Source: Takakia lepidozioides (Eukaryota > Streptophyta > Takakiopsida > Takakiales > Takakiaceae). Taken from it: a stretch of 64,000 nt of DNA. Position 1 is the first letter of the stretch. Each line of letters starts with the position of its first letter. The position numbers were made by a program, and so were the translations under genes. The DNA lies in contig CM060731.1 in the NCBI GenBank assembly GCA_030704615.1, positions 23,622,001 to 23,686,000 on the forward strand. The letters are read 5' to 3'. Shown here in pieces: positions 34,370-48,200 of the stretch. The notes under the pieces were generated by a model. The model was not told where the DNA came from. It was given only the letters and a program-made list of their open reading frames with translations, and ran no database searches.

Positions 34370-37300
34370 TTAGTGCAGAACGAGTTGTGAATCTAACTGC
34401 TGCAGCTTAGGCAGTGCTGCTCGCAGTCTACGCATGTAGGTAGGGTCCAAGGCCTGCAAAATCCAAAACCACTCATCACTAAGTCAATATCTCTCTCCTT
34501 ATTGGTGCTCGTGTCTTGCATTCTCCGTGTCTTTGTGTTTCTTTCTGCGGATGTTATAGAATATCATATCATTTCATTTGTCTACATCAATCTCTCCCTT
34601 CCTCTGCATCTCCCATCACGGGTGAAGAGATGACCATCTACTCAATACATTCAATTTGCATGGTGGATAGAGAAAAACAGATAACAGAAAAGGAGATGGG
34701 AAGGCACATACACAAGGGTTTCGCTCAAGGTAGATGGTTGTGAGAGAGTCCTTACAACCCACAAGCACATCCTCAATGCCCTCCAATGTGGCAATCGAGT
34801 TATCGTTAAGCCATAGATCTTCTAACCTGCACCCCAAACAAATTTCCACACAGATAAACTACAGATAATGAGCAACTTATCCAAGTGAAGTTGATACAAG
34901 TCAGAGAGATATGTTGCTATAACCTCTTTCATGAAAGACTTGTGTTGTGACTTGGACAAAGGTAGTTTCCCTAAAGGAAGGAAGAGAGAATAGAGAGAGA
35001 AACACACCTAGTGAGGTTTTCAATACCACTAATGGCTGTAATCCTGTTGGATGACAAATCCAGTAGATGAAGATTTTGCAAGGCTAACAGCCCCTCCATT
35101 TGTGAAATAGCATTATGGCTCAAATAGAGCTCCTCTAACTTCACACAATCCTGCCAACCAACTTACCACCACACCATCAGTTTTTGAGGGATTGTGATGG
35201 AGTTACATTTGTAGAGTAGAAGTGGTCAGCAAATGTATTTTGCTGCCACTACATTCTTTACCCTAAACCCTAAACATGAAGTGGAAGTAAAGGAATTCAA
35301 GTAAGGAGGGTTACAACCCTCCAAACCTGAAACTCAAAGAAGTGCACTGTAAGAGAATGTACTGATAAGACGTTGTTTGCCATAGCCTGGTGGCCATTGA
35401 CCACGCATCCAGTTTGAGCGGAACACAAATGTACAGAAACTAGACGTGCACTGTAGGAGAGAAACGGAGAGGGGGATACAATAGAAATGGAGGTACAAAA
35501 GACCTGAAATGCATGCATGGATGTCAGGCGATTGCTTTGAAGGCTGATTTTAACCAGCCCTGTCAAGCCACACAGGTCTACAGTTCGGATGCGATTACGA
35601 CCCAGCCACAACTCTTGCAACTCCATAAGCTGATGTAGGCCCTCCATCACCTGTGACCTCCCACCAAGCCTCATGCACTCATCCAGCATATGCATACACT
35701 AATACATACAGGTAAATAGGACTCTGCATTATTCCCAAACCTTGATTCCTCCTTGACCCAACCTTCTCTCTCCCTACTTATTGAGACTATCTCTCTCAAT
35801 GTAGCACAAATATCTCATTAGATAGACGCTGAACTTATTTGTAAAAGGGGGCAAGACAGATGTACAGAAAGGAGAGTTACAGACAGAGCAGGTCAAGATG
35901 GAGTATTGATGTTTATCTTCAATATCGTCTCTCTCTCTTCTGCTTGCGTTATGGTTCAACCTTAACAGTTTGGAGCTTACCCGAATCTTGTTTGAGCCCA
36001 GTTCCAGTACCCTGAGGTTCTGTAAGTGTTGCAACTCCTCTATCTTCTCGATATTATTCTTCGAAACATATAGCTCTGTTAACTTTGATGATACACTCGC
36101 CATGCCCTCCAGCGCCAACAGCTCATTGAATGAGACATCCAAAAGTGTAAGGTGGGGGAAGTCTTTCAGTGGGGGGATCTTGGACAACTTGTTGTCTCGT
36201 AGCACCAGCTCCTACACGGATAAGAAACAAGATATCACAGCAAGGCCAACTGCAATTCACAGGATCTCTGTGTTCTTTCCTCCGTTATGGATCATCTTCA
36301 GGCCGCCCGCACATTAGGCATTGACAATCTCCCTTTCCTCTCTGCATCTGTATATTGTTCAGAGGTAGACTCCCCGCCCTGAGTTTTCTGGTACAAAGTC
36401 CGGGGTATTCTTATCAGAGAGAGGCCCTCTTCAGGACCATCAAGAACATAGTCCCTGCACCTCTGTTCACTAACTTTCAAAATCTCGAGGGCGAGAATAA
36501 AGCCCTGGCCCAGTTGGGGTCTACTTACTCGGCAGCTCACAAATAGCAGATTGATGCTTGTGTGAAGGGCTTTCTAGAGGAACTCTTTAAAGCCTAAACC
36601 AATTACTTATACCAAGGTGAGTCCCACTACTTGAGTGAGCCCCTCACAAACATAGTGTCTGTTCCCTCTTGTTCCACCCAAACTGGGCGCAGGATCTATG
36701 GCCCCTAGGCTACGGCAGACAATATCTCATGAGTACATTCTTTCCTCCATTATGCTCTTCCAAACGTAGAGCTGGGAAATTCAGGTCCCGTTAACTAGCC
36801 TGCAGTCTGCAGGGACAGGAAACTGTCTCAAAATCTGCAGTTAGCCCCTCCCTTTCTGAAATTGGTGGTGATGGTGGACCTGCTAAGCCAATCACCACTC
36901 TGACTTCCAACAAACATTTTGCCAAAGGGTTGCTTCTTTAATTGTATATTGAAATTCATCACCAGAAGCGCCCCACTTGAGATGGAGTGCATGAGGGAGA
37001 GAAAGATAGAGGGGGAAGAGAGAGAGAAGGAAAAGATAATTATTACTCATTTTAGCGGAGTGATGTGAAAAGAGGGTCAAGGAGATAGTCACAGAGAAAG
37101 AGGCGTACCTGCAGGCCACAGAGGGCAGGCCATTCTGCCAACACATGCACGGCATCATCTCCAAACTGATTCTGTCGCACACTCAGCTTCTACAAGATGA
37201 AAAGTTACAGAAAGTAAGTACATGGTTCCGAGAGCAACTGAGAAAGGTCTCACATCTCCACAAAGGACTTGTTTTGGGTTCACTGAAGCATCACAGAAAG

Positions 37301-37728
37301 TGGCATGCCTAGTGAAGAGAATGAAATATCATGAAAGGGAGGTATTTGTCCAATTAAAGACGAGCTAAATGGATGCCGGAGGGAGACGGAGAGGGAAAAT
37401 CCCAACCAGAGACTTGAAGTCATCACGCACACAAGAAGTGCAGCAATACCTGGAGTTGCGACATATGTGCAATACGCTCATCGAAAGCCGACAACCGATT
37501 TGCAGTTAAATCCAGTTCTGTCAGATCCTTTGGCAATTCAACATCCGTCAAATCATACAACATCGAGCTTGTAAGATCCACTATGCGCTCCTCATCAACC
37601 TCCATGTCTGTCCCAACCTCACTATCATCTTGTTTCTCTACTTTTCCTACATCCCTTTCGCTTTGGGATTTCATGGGAGAATCCAGCTCCGCTTCACCGC
37701 CACGTTGCTGCTGTGCAAGGAGCGACAT
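34370..37728 (-). CDS. sds22/PPP1R7-like leucine-rich-repeat protein, PP1 regulator
   Basis: Seven exons on the minus strand: 37,728-37,450, 37,189-37,109, 36,211-35,981, 35,650-35,504, 35,150-35,008, 34,826-34,712 and 34,453-34,370. All join in phase at GT-AG sites and give 359 residues, close to human PPP1R7 (about 360) and yeast Sds22 (338). The N-terminus is acidic (residues 10-50). SDS22-type 22-residue repeats follow (LTELDLTANRLS, LTLLDVSFNELLALEG, LRVLELGSNKIR, LQELWLGRNRIR, LEELYLSHNAIS, LEDLWLNDNSIATLEG) and the cap is the family's TIYLERNP then LPKLQQLDS. Sds22 binds the catalytic subunit of protein phosphatase 1 and guides its maturation. Introns 2 and 4 carry LINE fragments. The first ATG was chosen by position; an upstream UTR exon is possible. 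Confidence 0.93.
35349..35436 (-). repeat. LINE 3'-end fragment in LRR gene intron 4
   Basis: GATAAGACGTTGTTTGCCATAG with GGCCATTGACC and CAGTTTGAGCGGAAC matches the terminal part of the LINE family repeated across the window. Only about 90 bases remain. Confidence 0.6.
36297..36760 (+). repeat. rearranged LINE 3'-end fragment in LRR gene intron 2
   Basis: The left 75 bases carry the LINE zinc-knuckle coding part on the minus strand (CLMCGRPED). The rest runs in the plus direction ([39 protein letters not shown], then the GGGCTCACTC and GTCTTATGAGTACATTC type tail). The two parts are therefore in opposite orientation, a sign of inversion or twin priming. Confidence 0.6.
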
Positions 37729-39249
37729 ACTGGGCAGTTTCTCTTGGTTGGTGCCTACCCAATATCCTGTGAATATATGTACTTGCGTGTAGTCATATGT
37801 TACGCAAGTCTATAACTTTGCACACACCCTTTCATGAAATTACAACTCGAAAGGATCTTACCGTCACTCTGCTCTATATCTCGTTCCTCACATGTATCAA
37901 GCGTAAATCCTCCGAAGCGCACTATATTGCAATTTTTCCCCTACTCTCTACAGTATTCTTCACCAAGAATCATGGGATTACCATTGCCGATTATCCTAGA
38001 TGGAGATCTCTCAGGTGCCGCATGGTCTATTCTATTCTGTGCAAATCAAGTAGAAAGTAGTAAGGAGTGGCAAAAGAATGGTGGGAGGAGCCACGATCAA
38101 GAACTTGGTGGGGGTATGCAGAGGAGTTGCCTTCTTTAGCTGGTCTCCGATTTTTCTAGAGCGGTCGTAGTTCAATCATACCGAATGTTACTTGCCAAGG
38201 AGTAGCTCGACTCTAGATGCTGGGTACACCTTGCTCTCTCTGGATCAAAGCTTGCTCTGTCCAGACTGAGAACCAAATCCCTTCAACCCTCGCACTTCAA
38301 TAAGAGTACCTCTCTTTTGGCAGCGTTTACAACAGGTTATGGGCGGTCGAGTATAGTGTGTCTGAATTTCTAGAATAGATTTAAGAGACAAGATGAGTGC
38401 GTCAGTTGTTTCCTAGGATCGTGATCCTTGCATTCATTTCAACACTAAACCTTACAATTTATACCTTCATTAGCAACACGAGAATGATATTCTGAAAGCT
38501 GCACCTTCCCATTCCCTTTCTTTTGCACCAAAAAGATATGTAGGAGTCCATGCCTTCATATACATACAGTATGTGTACCAGTGTGTGAGATGACAGATTT
38601 AATTTTCATCTCATTGTCCCATAGGACTCGGGCTTGTCCTTATGTACCTCATTGATCCAAATGACAGTTGTATCAGCCAGGTGTAGCAAGTAAGGATAAC
38701 CAATGTGTGGCAATGGAATGTGAAATGAAATATTGAGCCCACTATTGGAAAATGGGGGCTGTCATAGGCATGACTCCACATATCGGAGAGGAATGGACAA
38801 CTGGATGTGTGTTACTCAACCTTACTGGCAGCTTGAACCTTCCAAATGTCATTAGTCATACCTTGTTGTAGGTAAGACTGGAGGTGATATGAGGCCCTTA
38901 ATGGCCAACTTGCTTCATTGAAGTCCATAAGCCAGATAATACATCACATTTACATGCTCATTCAGATGACTTGGTGTATTCTAATCTACTAAGACACATC
39001 GTTTATCCAGTCTACTAAGACACATCGTTTATCCAGTCTACTAAGACACATCGTTTATCCAAGGAGCCAAGATCTCTGTCTCCCTGTAACTGGCTGTAAC
39101 CAGATACTTATTCACTGTGAGTGAGGGCTGAGGGATCCATACTGTTGTGGGGACTAGAAACCCCACAACTGACTCCAGACCTAGTATCTTGTGAAGACTA
39201 GGGCCTCAAGGGAACTTTGGCCAACTGTGGCAGTGAATGGCTATGAAAG
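37729..39249. other. region between the LRR gene and the aminopeptidase gene
   Basis: Holds the 5' flank of the LRR gene on the left and the 3' UTR of the aminopeptidase gene on the right (both minus strand). A 26-bp tandem triplet is at 38,985-39,062. No other gene seen. Confidence 0.45.
38985..39062 (+). repeat. 26-bp tandem repeat, 3 copies
   Basis: Three near-perfect copies of TCTACTAAGACACATCGTTT plus ATCCAG sit head to tail. There is no spacer and no dyad. Confidence 0.9.
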
Positions 39250-42200
39250 TTATGATCTGGGTGCAGTAGCTAATTGTTTAACAAGATCTGCAAGGCCTTG
39301 CTCATCACGGACATGCTTCACCCACAACGCCTTTATTCGTATGCGCTCAATACTTGTGTTGATAGCCCGCTCCAACCCCGGAGAAGACTTGGCCACAAAG
39401 AAGGCCTCAATCTCATCAGCTTTATCATCGCTGGAAAACTACATCACATGTACTTTCAAGTTCAGTACCAGTGCAAATAAAAGCCACGCACACAGCTGGC
39501 TGCGACTAGTATCTTTGCAGACTGCAGACATGGAATCACTAACTAAACTCAGCTGGACTCATCTTCTCTGAGTAAAATAACCTCCTGCCGGTAACTGTGA
39601 TGTTCTATCCAAATGACCACAATATACCTGAGAGACAATGCGAGTGATGAAATAGCTGATTTGGTGGGTGCTGTCTCCAAAGTGGGTCCAAATTTTATCC
39701 CAGTTTTTCTGCAACTCATGAAAAAGATGCCCCAGGTTTTTTGTGTGAGTGCACATTAGTAGCCATCTGGCCATTTACCCTGTGTCCAGTTTGGACAAAA
39801 AATGTTGGTGCGAGAGAGAATTAATAAACATTATAAAATCCCTGAGGGTACATGGGGAAAATTAAAGAAGAGAAGAAAATCTGTCAAGTCCACCATTAGC
39901 CTGGAGGAGAGAGAGAGCTGGACGGCAGACACACCAGACAAGGTGATTCACAATCTGTATAAAACAACTCATGAAAATGCATACACAGATCTTCAGGAAG
40001 GGAAAAAAACATGCGGGGTGAAGACAAGGAGGTGAGTCTTGTTGAGGGATGCGACGGGTTCACCAACAGTAATCTACATCCTTGGGCATCCATTATTGAT
40101 TAGAAATGCACACACCATATAAACCCCATTGGTAGACATACTATATGAGTTCCCCTCCCTTCATTCCTCCCAAAAGCACAGCAAACTTCAGTACGACAGT
40201 ATCATGATCAGAATCAGCCCAAAGTTGGGTGCTGCAATCTACCGTGAGCCATGACCAAGCAGCATCACGCCCTTCACCACTGATGCCACCCAGCACATAT
40301 AGCACATCCTGACTCCGCACCTGGAAAATGAAGGCTTACGAGTTATATGATAGTTGTTTGGCACTGTTACAATCGACAAGGACATTAATCAGCTAATCAG
40401 CAAATTAGATCATACATGTAGCTGGAAGTTTTGGTGGCATTCAACATATTGAAAGTCCACATCATTAGGAAGAGCACCTCGGTTGACAGTGAGAAGTCTA
40501 GGGCCTCCTCAACCATTGTGGGGTCAGAAGAGGATGAGATTATACCTGCACCAAGAGACAATGAAATAAACAGATCATCAATACAAGATATTGGGTAAAG
40601 GACAAGGACTTGTATATGGACAAGGCGCCCAAGATAACAACATCGTGTTAGGAGATAAGATTCTTACTAGCAGATGCTACATATCAAGGTCAATTGGTAG
40701 TGCCAAAGTATCATAAATCCATACATCACAGCAGACAGTAAAGGACAAGGACTTGTATATGGACAAGGCGCCCAAGATAACAACATCGTGTTAGGTGATA
40801 ATATTATTACTAGCAGATGCTACATATCAAGGTCAATTGGTAGTGCCAAAGTATCATAAATCCATATATCACAGCAGACAGAATACCAGAAGACAAAGAA
40901 GAGTTTTACACTCACTCAAAATGCGAGTGCGTTCCTGGCTGACATCTGTCTCTCTGTAGATGTGAAGCAATGCTTCATACCCTGACTTGTCTGAGCTTCT
41001 CACGTCCTGCATCACTGCCTTGTAGGCTGCCTGATCCAGCCCCAGCAAGTAGCCACAGCAAGTAGCAGTGTGTCAGAGAGAGGGAGACAATGAACTCATG
41101 AGATGATTTCCACAGCCTTGTGGGTATAGACCCATGCCCAGTTTAGGTGGATGAAGAGGGAAACACTACCTTTGTGAGGGGCTCACTCCAGTAGTGGATA
41201 CCTTGGTATAAACAATTGGTTTGAACTTTCCAGATTTCCTCTAGAAAGCCCTTCACACAAGCATCAATCTGCTGTGCGAGCTGCCCAGTAATTAGATAAC
41301 ACCTGGCCTTCTATAAATGCCACAAGGTCAAGGACCTTAAGCAAGTCCACACTGGACAGGTCAAATTTTCCCAGCTTCAATGGTGTGGAGATGAACACGA
41401 TATCATAACCCAACGACTTTCCAGGCTATAATTTGGACCATGCTGGGCAGCTCACACACAGCAGATTGATGCTTGTGTGAAGGGCTTTCTAGAGGATATC
41501 TGGAGCCTGGACTCATTGTTTATGCCAAGGTAAGTCCCACTAACAGAGTGATCCCCTCACAAAGGTAGTATCTGTTCCCTCCCTTTTGTTTGGCCCATAC
41601 TGGGCGCGGGGTCTATGGCCACAAGACCTGGCCCTGGCCCTCCTCAAATCCATCAAGGGAATTGTACCTGAACCTCTATTTACCAACTTCGAAAGTCTCG
41701 AGGCTGAGCCAAAAGCCCAGGCCCCTTTTCGGGCCTAGTTATTGGGTAAACCACACAGCAGATTGATGCTTGTGTGAAGAAGGGTTTTTTAGAGGATGTC
41801 TGGAAAACTCGGATTAATTGTCTGTTCCAAGGTAAGTCATACTACCAGCCTCAGCCCATGACAAAGATAGTTTCTGTCCCTTTGTGTTCCCCTCAAACTG
41901 AGCGCGGGGTCACTGGCCACATGACTACAGCAAACAACGTCTTATGAGTACATTGTCTCTCTCAATGCTCAAAGTGCGGGCGGCCTGAAGACTATATATT
42001 TTCTGATACAATGTCCGGGGTATTCTCATCAGAGATCGATCCTCTTCAAAACCATTAAGAGCATAGTTCCTGCACCTCTGCTCAAAGCCCTGGCCCTGAA
42101 GGGGCCTGTCAGAACTCAAGAGAAACAATTGAACACTGTTTCTTCCATTGAACAGGGCCAGGGCTTTCAGCTCGGCCTCAAGATTTTGTAAGTTGGTCAA

Positions 42201-45200
42201 CAGAGGTGCAGGGACAATGTGCTTGCTTGTTCTGAAGAGGGTCACTCACTGTTGAGAATATCCCGGACAGCATATCAGAAAATGGATATTGTCTTCAGGC
42301 TTCCCGCACATTGGGCAATTACAGTCCCCTCTTCCTCTCTGCATGTCTATTGTTCAAAGGTAGGCTTCTGCCCCAAGTTTAGATTTCAGTCTTGTGCCGA
42401 GGGTAGGGAGACCCTTGAGATCATAAAAAAGTTCAGGGAAATTTTTAGGCCTAACGGCATTTTCATTTGACAGTCTTTGGGCATCAGACATGGCTGACAC
42501 AACCCCCTCCAGGTCTGCTTCATCCAGTAGGGTCAATTCTTCTGGAGTAATATTCAGATACTTGAAAATCTATTCTACCCTTTCCCACTTAGACTTAGCC
42601 TGTTTAACAGGACGGTCTTGCTTCTAAGGAATAACATCAATTATCTTAGGGTATCTGGTATTGGGCATGCGATTCAACTGACCCCACCATCTACCTTCAA
42701 TTCATCATGTCGAGAGCTTAAGGGAGGTTTGCCAAACTCGCCCCAAACAACCACATTAGCTCTTCTAGAACAAGCCAACATGCTTTCTTTGAGCACCGCA
42801 ACCTGAATGGACTTGGAGTGCAGGGAGAGAGAGAGAGAGAGAAAAGAAAACTTGACCTAAGCTATGATGCGCTGTATTGAAGCACATATGAATAACCACG
42901 TCATGGACATCATGAAGAATACTCTGGAATTGTCAAAAATGGGTATGGATATGCAATTAGTCAGGTCCCGGATATGTGCCGGCTTATGAGTGAAGAGGAG
43001 AGACAAGAAACTAGGAAGAGACAAAACCTTCCATGGCAGCTTCCATATTACCTTTCTGATATCCGCGGGCAAACGTGGTGTGTTGCGATCCAAGACAAAA
43101 GCGTCAAAGCGGTGCTTGGCCTCAGCTATGGTGTCCTCATGTCCAAAAGACACCAGAGCCATTATCAACTCGCCTCGCAGCATGCAATCCAAGTGGTCTT
43201 CACCGGGGATTGCATCCCATCCCAATCTCCTGGACAATATATATAGAGTTTCGATCAGACAGAAACAGACAAAACGTCACTTGTTCTCAACTGCCTACGT
43301 CTGTCATCAGTTAGGAGGAAGAAAGAGACATGAAAGAAAGGGGGCTTGTTAGCCCCCTGCAGGAGGTAAAGCAAAAAGTGGACCCAATGTCAACCACTAG
43401 GTGCAGTGCCACAGGTGCACAAACTGCCATCTTCAATCTAAACTTCTAAGGAGAGACTAGCTATCATTTATGGTTTGATTTGCTGATAGCCATGATGAGC
43501 AGATTTCCAAGACTTACCGGATAGCAGCTTGAAAAAGGCTTGCAATGAAAAGTTTTGTGTCACTGGCTGCAGCTGGCATAGCGTCTATAATCACTTTTAA
43601 CACTTTAGATGAAACCTGGATTTTTTCCAAGAGAAAACACTTGTCAAGACCTGTAATTCCAGGTGACCCTCACATTTTCTTGTTATCAGGTAATCCTAAG
43701 GTATAATAGTTCACTGACTGCTTCTTGAGACCTCACAAATTGGAGTCTTGAAAAATACTAAACCTGGGGAACCTCTGTTTCTCATATCAGTAACCTCTCT
43801 TGTAATAGCACCACCAGGACTGTCCAAAAGAATAGACCAAACCAGCTGATATCAAGGGATCAGAAAAGGCAAGAATCAATTTTAACATTATACATGACAT
43901 TTAGGCCAAGTGCCAAAAGACCACTTATACACTAGAGGAGTCAAATTGTCTAGCACTCTCAATAGCTCTTAGCAACGTACAATAAGGACAGATGATCACT
44001 TGTAGATTCTTCTGATCCATTCTGTTGAAACCAGTATCAATCACAAGTAACATCTAGTAATTCCACAAATAAGCAAATTTAGGTGAATTGACGTGTTATC
44101 TGAACATGTTCCAGTGTATAATTTCTGAAACCGGGACTTTTCCAGTACTATTGATAAGCACCACCGCCCAAAACATACTGTATGGGCCTTGGAGCACAAG
44201 ACAAAGGGGATGACAAACGACTCTGGGGAAACATAAACGATGCAATTTGTTCCAACTGAACAAGAGGTGATCAACAAGATAAGCCAGGAAATGCATAGGA
44301 AGAAGCTCGCTTACATCTGTCAAGCACGTTAGAACAGTGTAGTCAATTTCTGAGTGGAAGACCTCCATGAGAGAGAGCAAGGCACTAAGAGGTTGTTTCC
44401 GAGCACTGCATAATGCCGAAGTATCATCCAATATCCCTGGAAAAACCACACTTGCAAAATTGGCAGACGGTCTTGTTACAATGAACTACCTGAAAATCTC
44501 TCTCTCTCTCTCTTGCCTCCCTCTTGTTCCACCCAAACTGGGCGCAGACTCTATAGCCTCAAGGCTACAGCAAACAACATCATATGAGTACATTCTCTCT
44601 CGGCGCCTAAAGCCCTGGCCCTGTTGGGTTCTAATTGCTGGGGGTAGCTCACACACAGCAGACGGATGCTTGTGTGAAGGGTTTTCTAGAGGAGATCTGG
44701 AAAGCTGGAACTCATTGTTTATACCAAGGTAAGTCCCACTATTGGAGTGAGCCCCTCACAAAGGTAGTGTCTGTTCCCTGTTCTTCCGCCCAAACTGGGC
44801 ATGCGGTCTATGGCCACAAGGCTACGGCAAACAAAGTCTTATGAGCACATTCTCTTCAATGTGGCCAAGTCCTTGGTAACAACATTCAAGAATTGCCTGA
44901 TCCTGTTATTCTGTTCAGAACAGAGTGGGACAACAGAGAACGGGATGACTCATTAGGTTTCTCCCTAAGTCTTGACCTAAAGAGCTGCCCTATAAGGTTA
45001 GAAAGCCTGGCCACTGTTCTCATGTGAAAGAGGAGCAGCCAAGAGCTGAAGGAGCTGACTATCTTACGGCTGAACTATGACTACAAGCAAGGTATCCACT
45101 CACACTCCTTGGGCTGCTTAGTAGGGGCAACACAAAGAAGGGCTGCTTAGTCTAGCAACACAAAGAGAGAGGACACTATGAGGAACTTACATGGACTTGA

Positions 45201-48200
45201 CTAAGCTCTATTCTGAATCTAGGAATGCTTTTGCTTGTGGTCTTGTAACACCTTCCCTTTGGGTATGGGTGCTTACTGTCATGAGACCACAACCATCTCC
45301 CTCTGTAGTATGGGCTGAAATGATGGGTTGTGAACCTACCGCTGACTGAAATGGCTGGAAGGACTTCCCTGCCCCATAAAGTTAAAGCCCTGGCTGCTCA
45401 CAGGAGCGGCAGGAGCCATCACCTCACTGCTGAACTATGGCTGCAAGCAAGGTACTCACTTACGCTCTTTCAAATACTTTGACATGCTGCTCAATATGGC
45501 ATAAACGCTGCTGTGACAGCATAAGCAATGATTTGCTTTGCCAATGTACTGTTGCAAGAGATACTTTGCAAGAGATAACGACCCCCTCTCACCCACTAGT
45601 ATGCTGTCTCTTCCTCTCTTTCACAATCCATGAATGTCTTCTAGCTAAAGTAGACATGGATAACAACTGTCAAGCCGTTTAAGCCTGGGTTCTATAGGGA
45701 TCACTAACCGGTTGGTTTATTGATTGGTTGTGATGGATACAGGTGAGGCGCCGTCACTTGCTTTAGAGGGTAGACATACTCAGATTGTGAAAAGGAAAGA
45801 AAGTGCATAAAGCATTCTTGCTTCCTCATGCTTGTTGTGGAATGTGTTGAGTAAACACATGTTGTGCTATTCTCAAAAACAACTACTGTAACTCTTCAAT
45901 GTGCAGGAATGCTTCAAAGAACCATAGCTGCAGTTTTGAATTCTACATAGACTCTTCTAGAAATATTCTAGTATGAATCTATGGAGGTTTCTACTCTACT
46001 TGTGGAAACTACGAAGGACCATATGGTCAAAGCCTTGCGTGTATATGATGGCGCTTTATATAATCATTTGTAAGCATACGTGTTCACAAATCTGAGTTTT
46101 GCAGGACTTATGAGGTTTCTATGTAGATGCTAGTGTCTATATTGAAGGAGCTGGACCATATACAGATGTGATGTTGCTAAGCAAAACAAGACTAGATCCT
46201 AATGATCTAGGACAGGACAAGTCTTGACATGACTAAAATACACTCTCTGAAGTGTCTCCCAGCTTATCTGCCTTGTGTTTGGTCGACGTTTGGTGGTTTG
46301 TGATATGGATTTGTTGTTCTGCGTTGTCCCATGGTTCCTCTGGGTCCCTTCTAGACATATACAATTAACTTCTTTCCATCCTTCTTTGGATTCTAAATTG
46401 AAATATTTGGTGTCTTTTGAAGAGATTTTCTTGTTCTACTTTGTCACATGAGCCTCCAGACCCGGATCAGTACATTAACATACATATATATAATAGATAG
46501 CATATATCAGTATGTAAAGTTTCTCTTTCTTTCTTTCACTCTTTCTTCCTTTCCCTCTCCCCTCCAGGTACATAACCAACATTTGCAGGGCACGGAGAAT
46601 GTAAAAGGAGTGGAGGAAGTAACAACTGCAGGGAGGCTTGTGCAGGGGTCATATATCGGAGTGCCGGTGCACTTACCCAAGCGGTCAGTAGCCTGAAGGG
46701 AGCCTGCAACTATGGCCACCCGAAGGCGGGCAGCCAGCTGCTCATCATATTGTACTCGATAGAACCCAGTCTGCCCAATGTTCAGTTTCACCCAGTCCAA
46801 TGAGGAGTCTTTAGCCTTTCCAACTTCCATATCCTCATTGCCATTTGCATCAGTATGTCCTGTAACAGGTTCCTCTGAATTCTCGGCCTCAATAACTCCA
46901 TTCGACTTGACAGTGGATGGACGTGCATAGGGTAGAGAGAGAACACTAGCTTTCTCTCGAACCAACTCACTTGTCACGGATTCATATGAGCCCACACAGA
47001 AAGTGATGGGTAGCACCCATTGTCCGTTGCCTTGTATTCCACTAGAAAGGTATTGATTCTGCAGTCAATCCAGCCACACTGAAATTTTAATCCAAGAAAC
47101 TCCATAACATCCATGGGGGCCCCCAAGGGAAGAACAAGAAACCACATAAAATACGTCCAAATGTCACCCGAGACAATTGAGGAGAGACCTATGATGTGTG
47201 GACCCTCAAGAAAGACTCCAGGGGGAATTGTATCCTGAAGGTTCTTGAACCTAGAAAGGAAGGAGGGACGGCTCTTCCGAAAATAACATTGGTTTCCAGT
47301 CCTGCCCTCAGTGGCAAGGCTGGTCCATGCACCTTTGAAGGGAGGATCCAGTATTCTTTGGTCTGTTCTTTAGATCAGTATTCTTTGCTAAAATGTCATG
47401 TGATCCAAGTAGCCCCATGACAAGACATCTTCTGTGATTTCCGTCTGCAAGCGTGTTGGGACTTTTGGAGGTGGGCATATGGGACACAGTCGTACAAGAA
47501 CAGAAACCAAAAGGGAATGGCTAAATGTTTATCAAAAGTTAAGTCCTTGAATACATCACTTGGTTTATAGAACCTACCAAAACGATTATGATAATCATTC
47601 CATAGAACATATCCATAGTGCAAAATGTTAGGGAATATTGACAATATAACAGTCAGATGTCTCCCTGATGCTACTCAGCGACAGAGTGCCTAATGCGATC
47701 TGCTCTCCACTTGGGATCTGCATAGCTGAAGGCCTCTCCCCAGGACAAAGTATGTCAGGCAGGAGAAAAAGAATTGGCGTTCTGTCTCCCCTTCTGGGTG
47801 GTACATACTTTGACAAACCTCAGCGTCATAAGGTGTGTTATTTCATTTGGGTCAAGAGTCGTTCAGTCTGGGTGCCTCCCCATCCTCAACCTCATCTGAT
47901 TCATCCACTTCTATTGCTATCAAATCTTGGTCCTCCAATCAATAAGAAATGGTGAGATTTTGACAGCCTCTTCAAGATGGAACATGAGACATGTTGGCAT
48001 CTTCACAAGTGCATAGGACGGTCACCTATTGGTTTGCCTCACCCAGATTAAGCAATTGGATGGGACCACAGCTATCGAATGTAAGTGCCTTTGCTTGCAA
48101 GCCCAGATTGAGCCGCGTATGCTCCCCAGTTACTGGACAGAATTACCACAGCCTGGTCATTGGCACTCAGGTCAGCTGCCATGCTCTGAATATTCATTGA

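Noticed and set aside
38985-39062. 26-base triplet as CRISPR or protein-binding array
   Set aside because: Only three head-to-tail copies, no spacers and no dyad.
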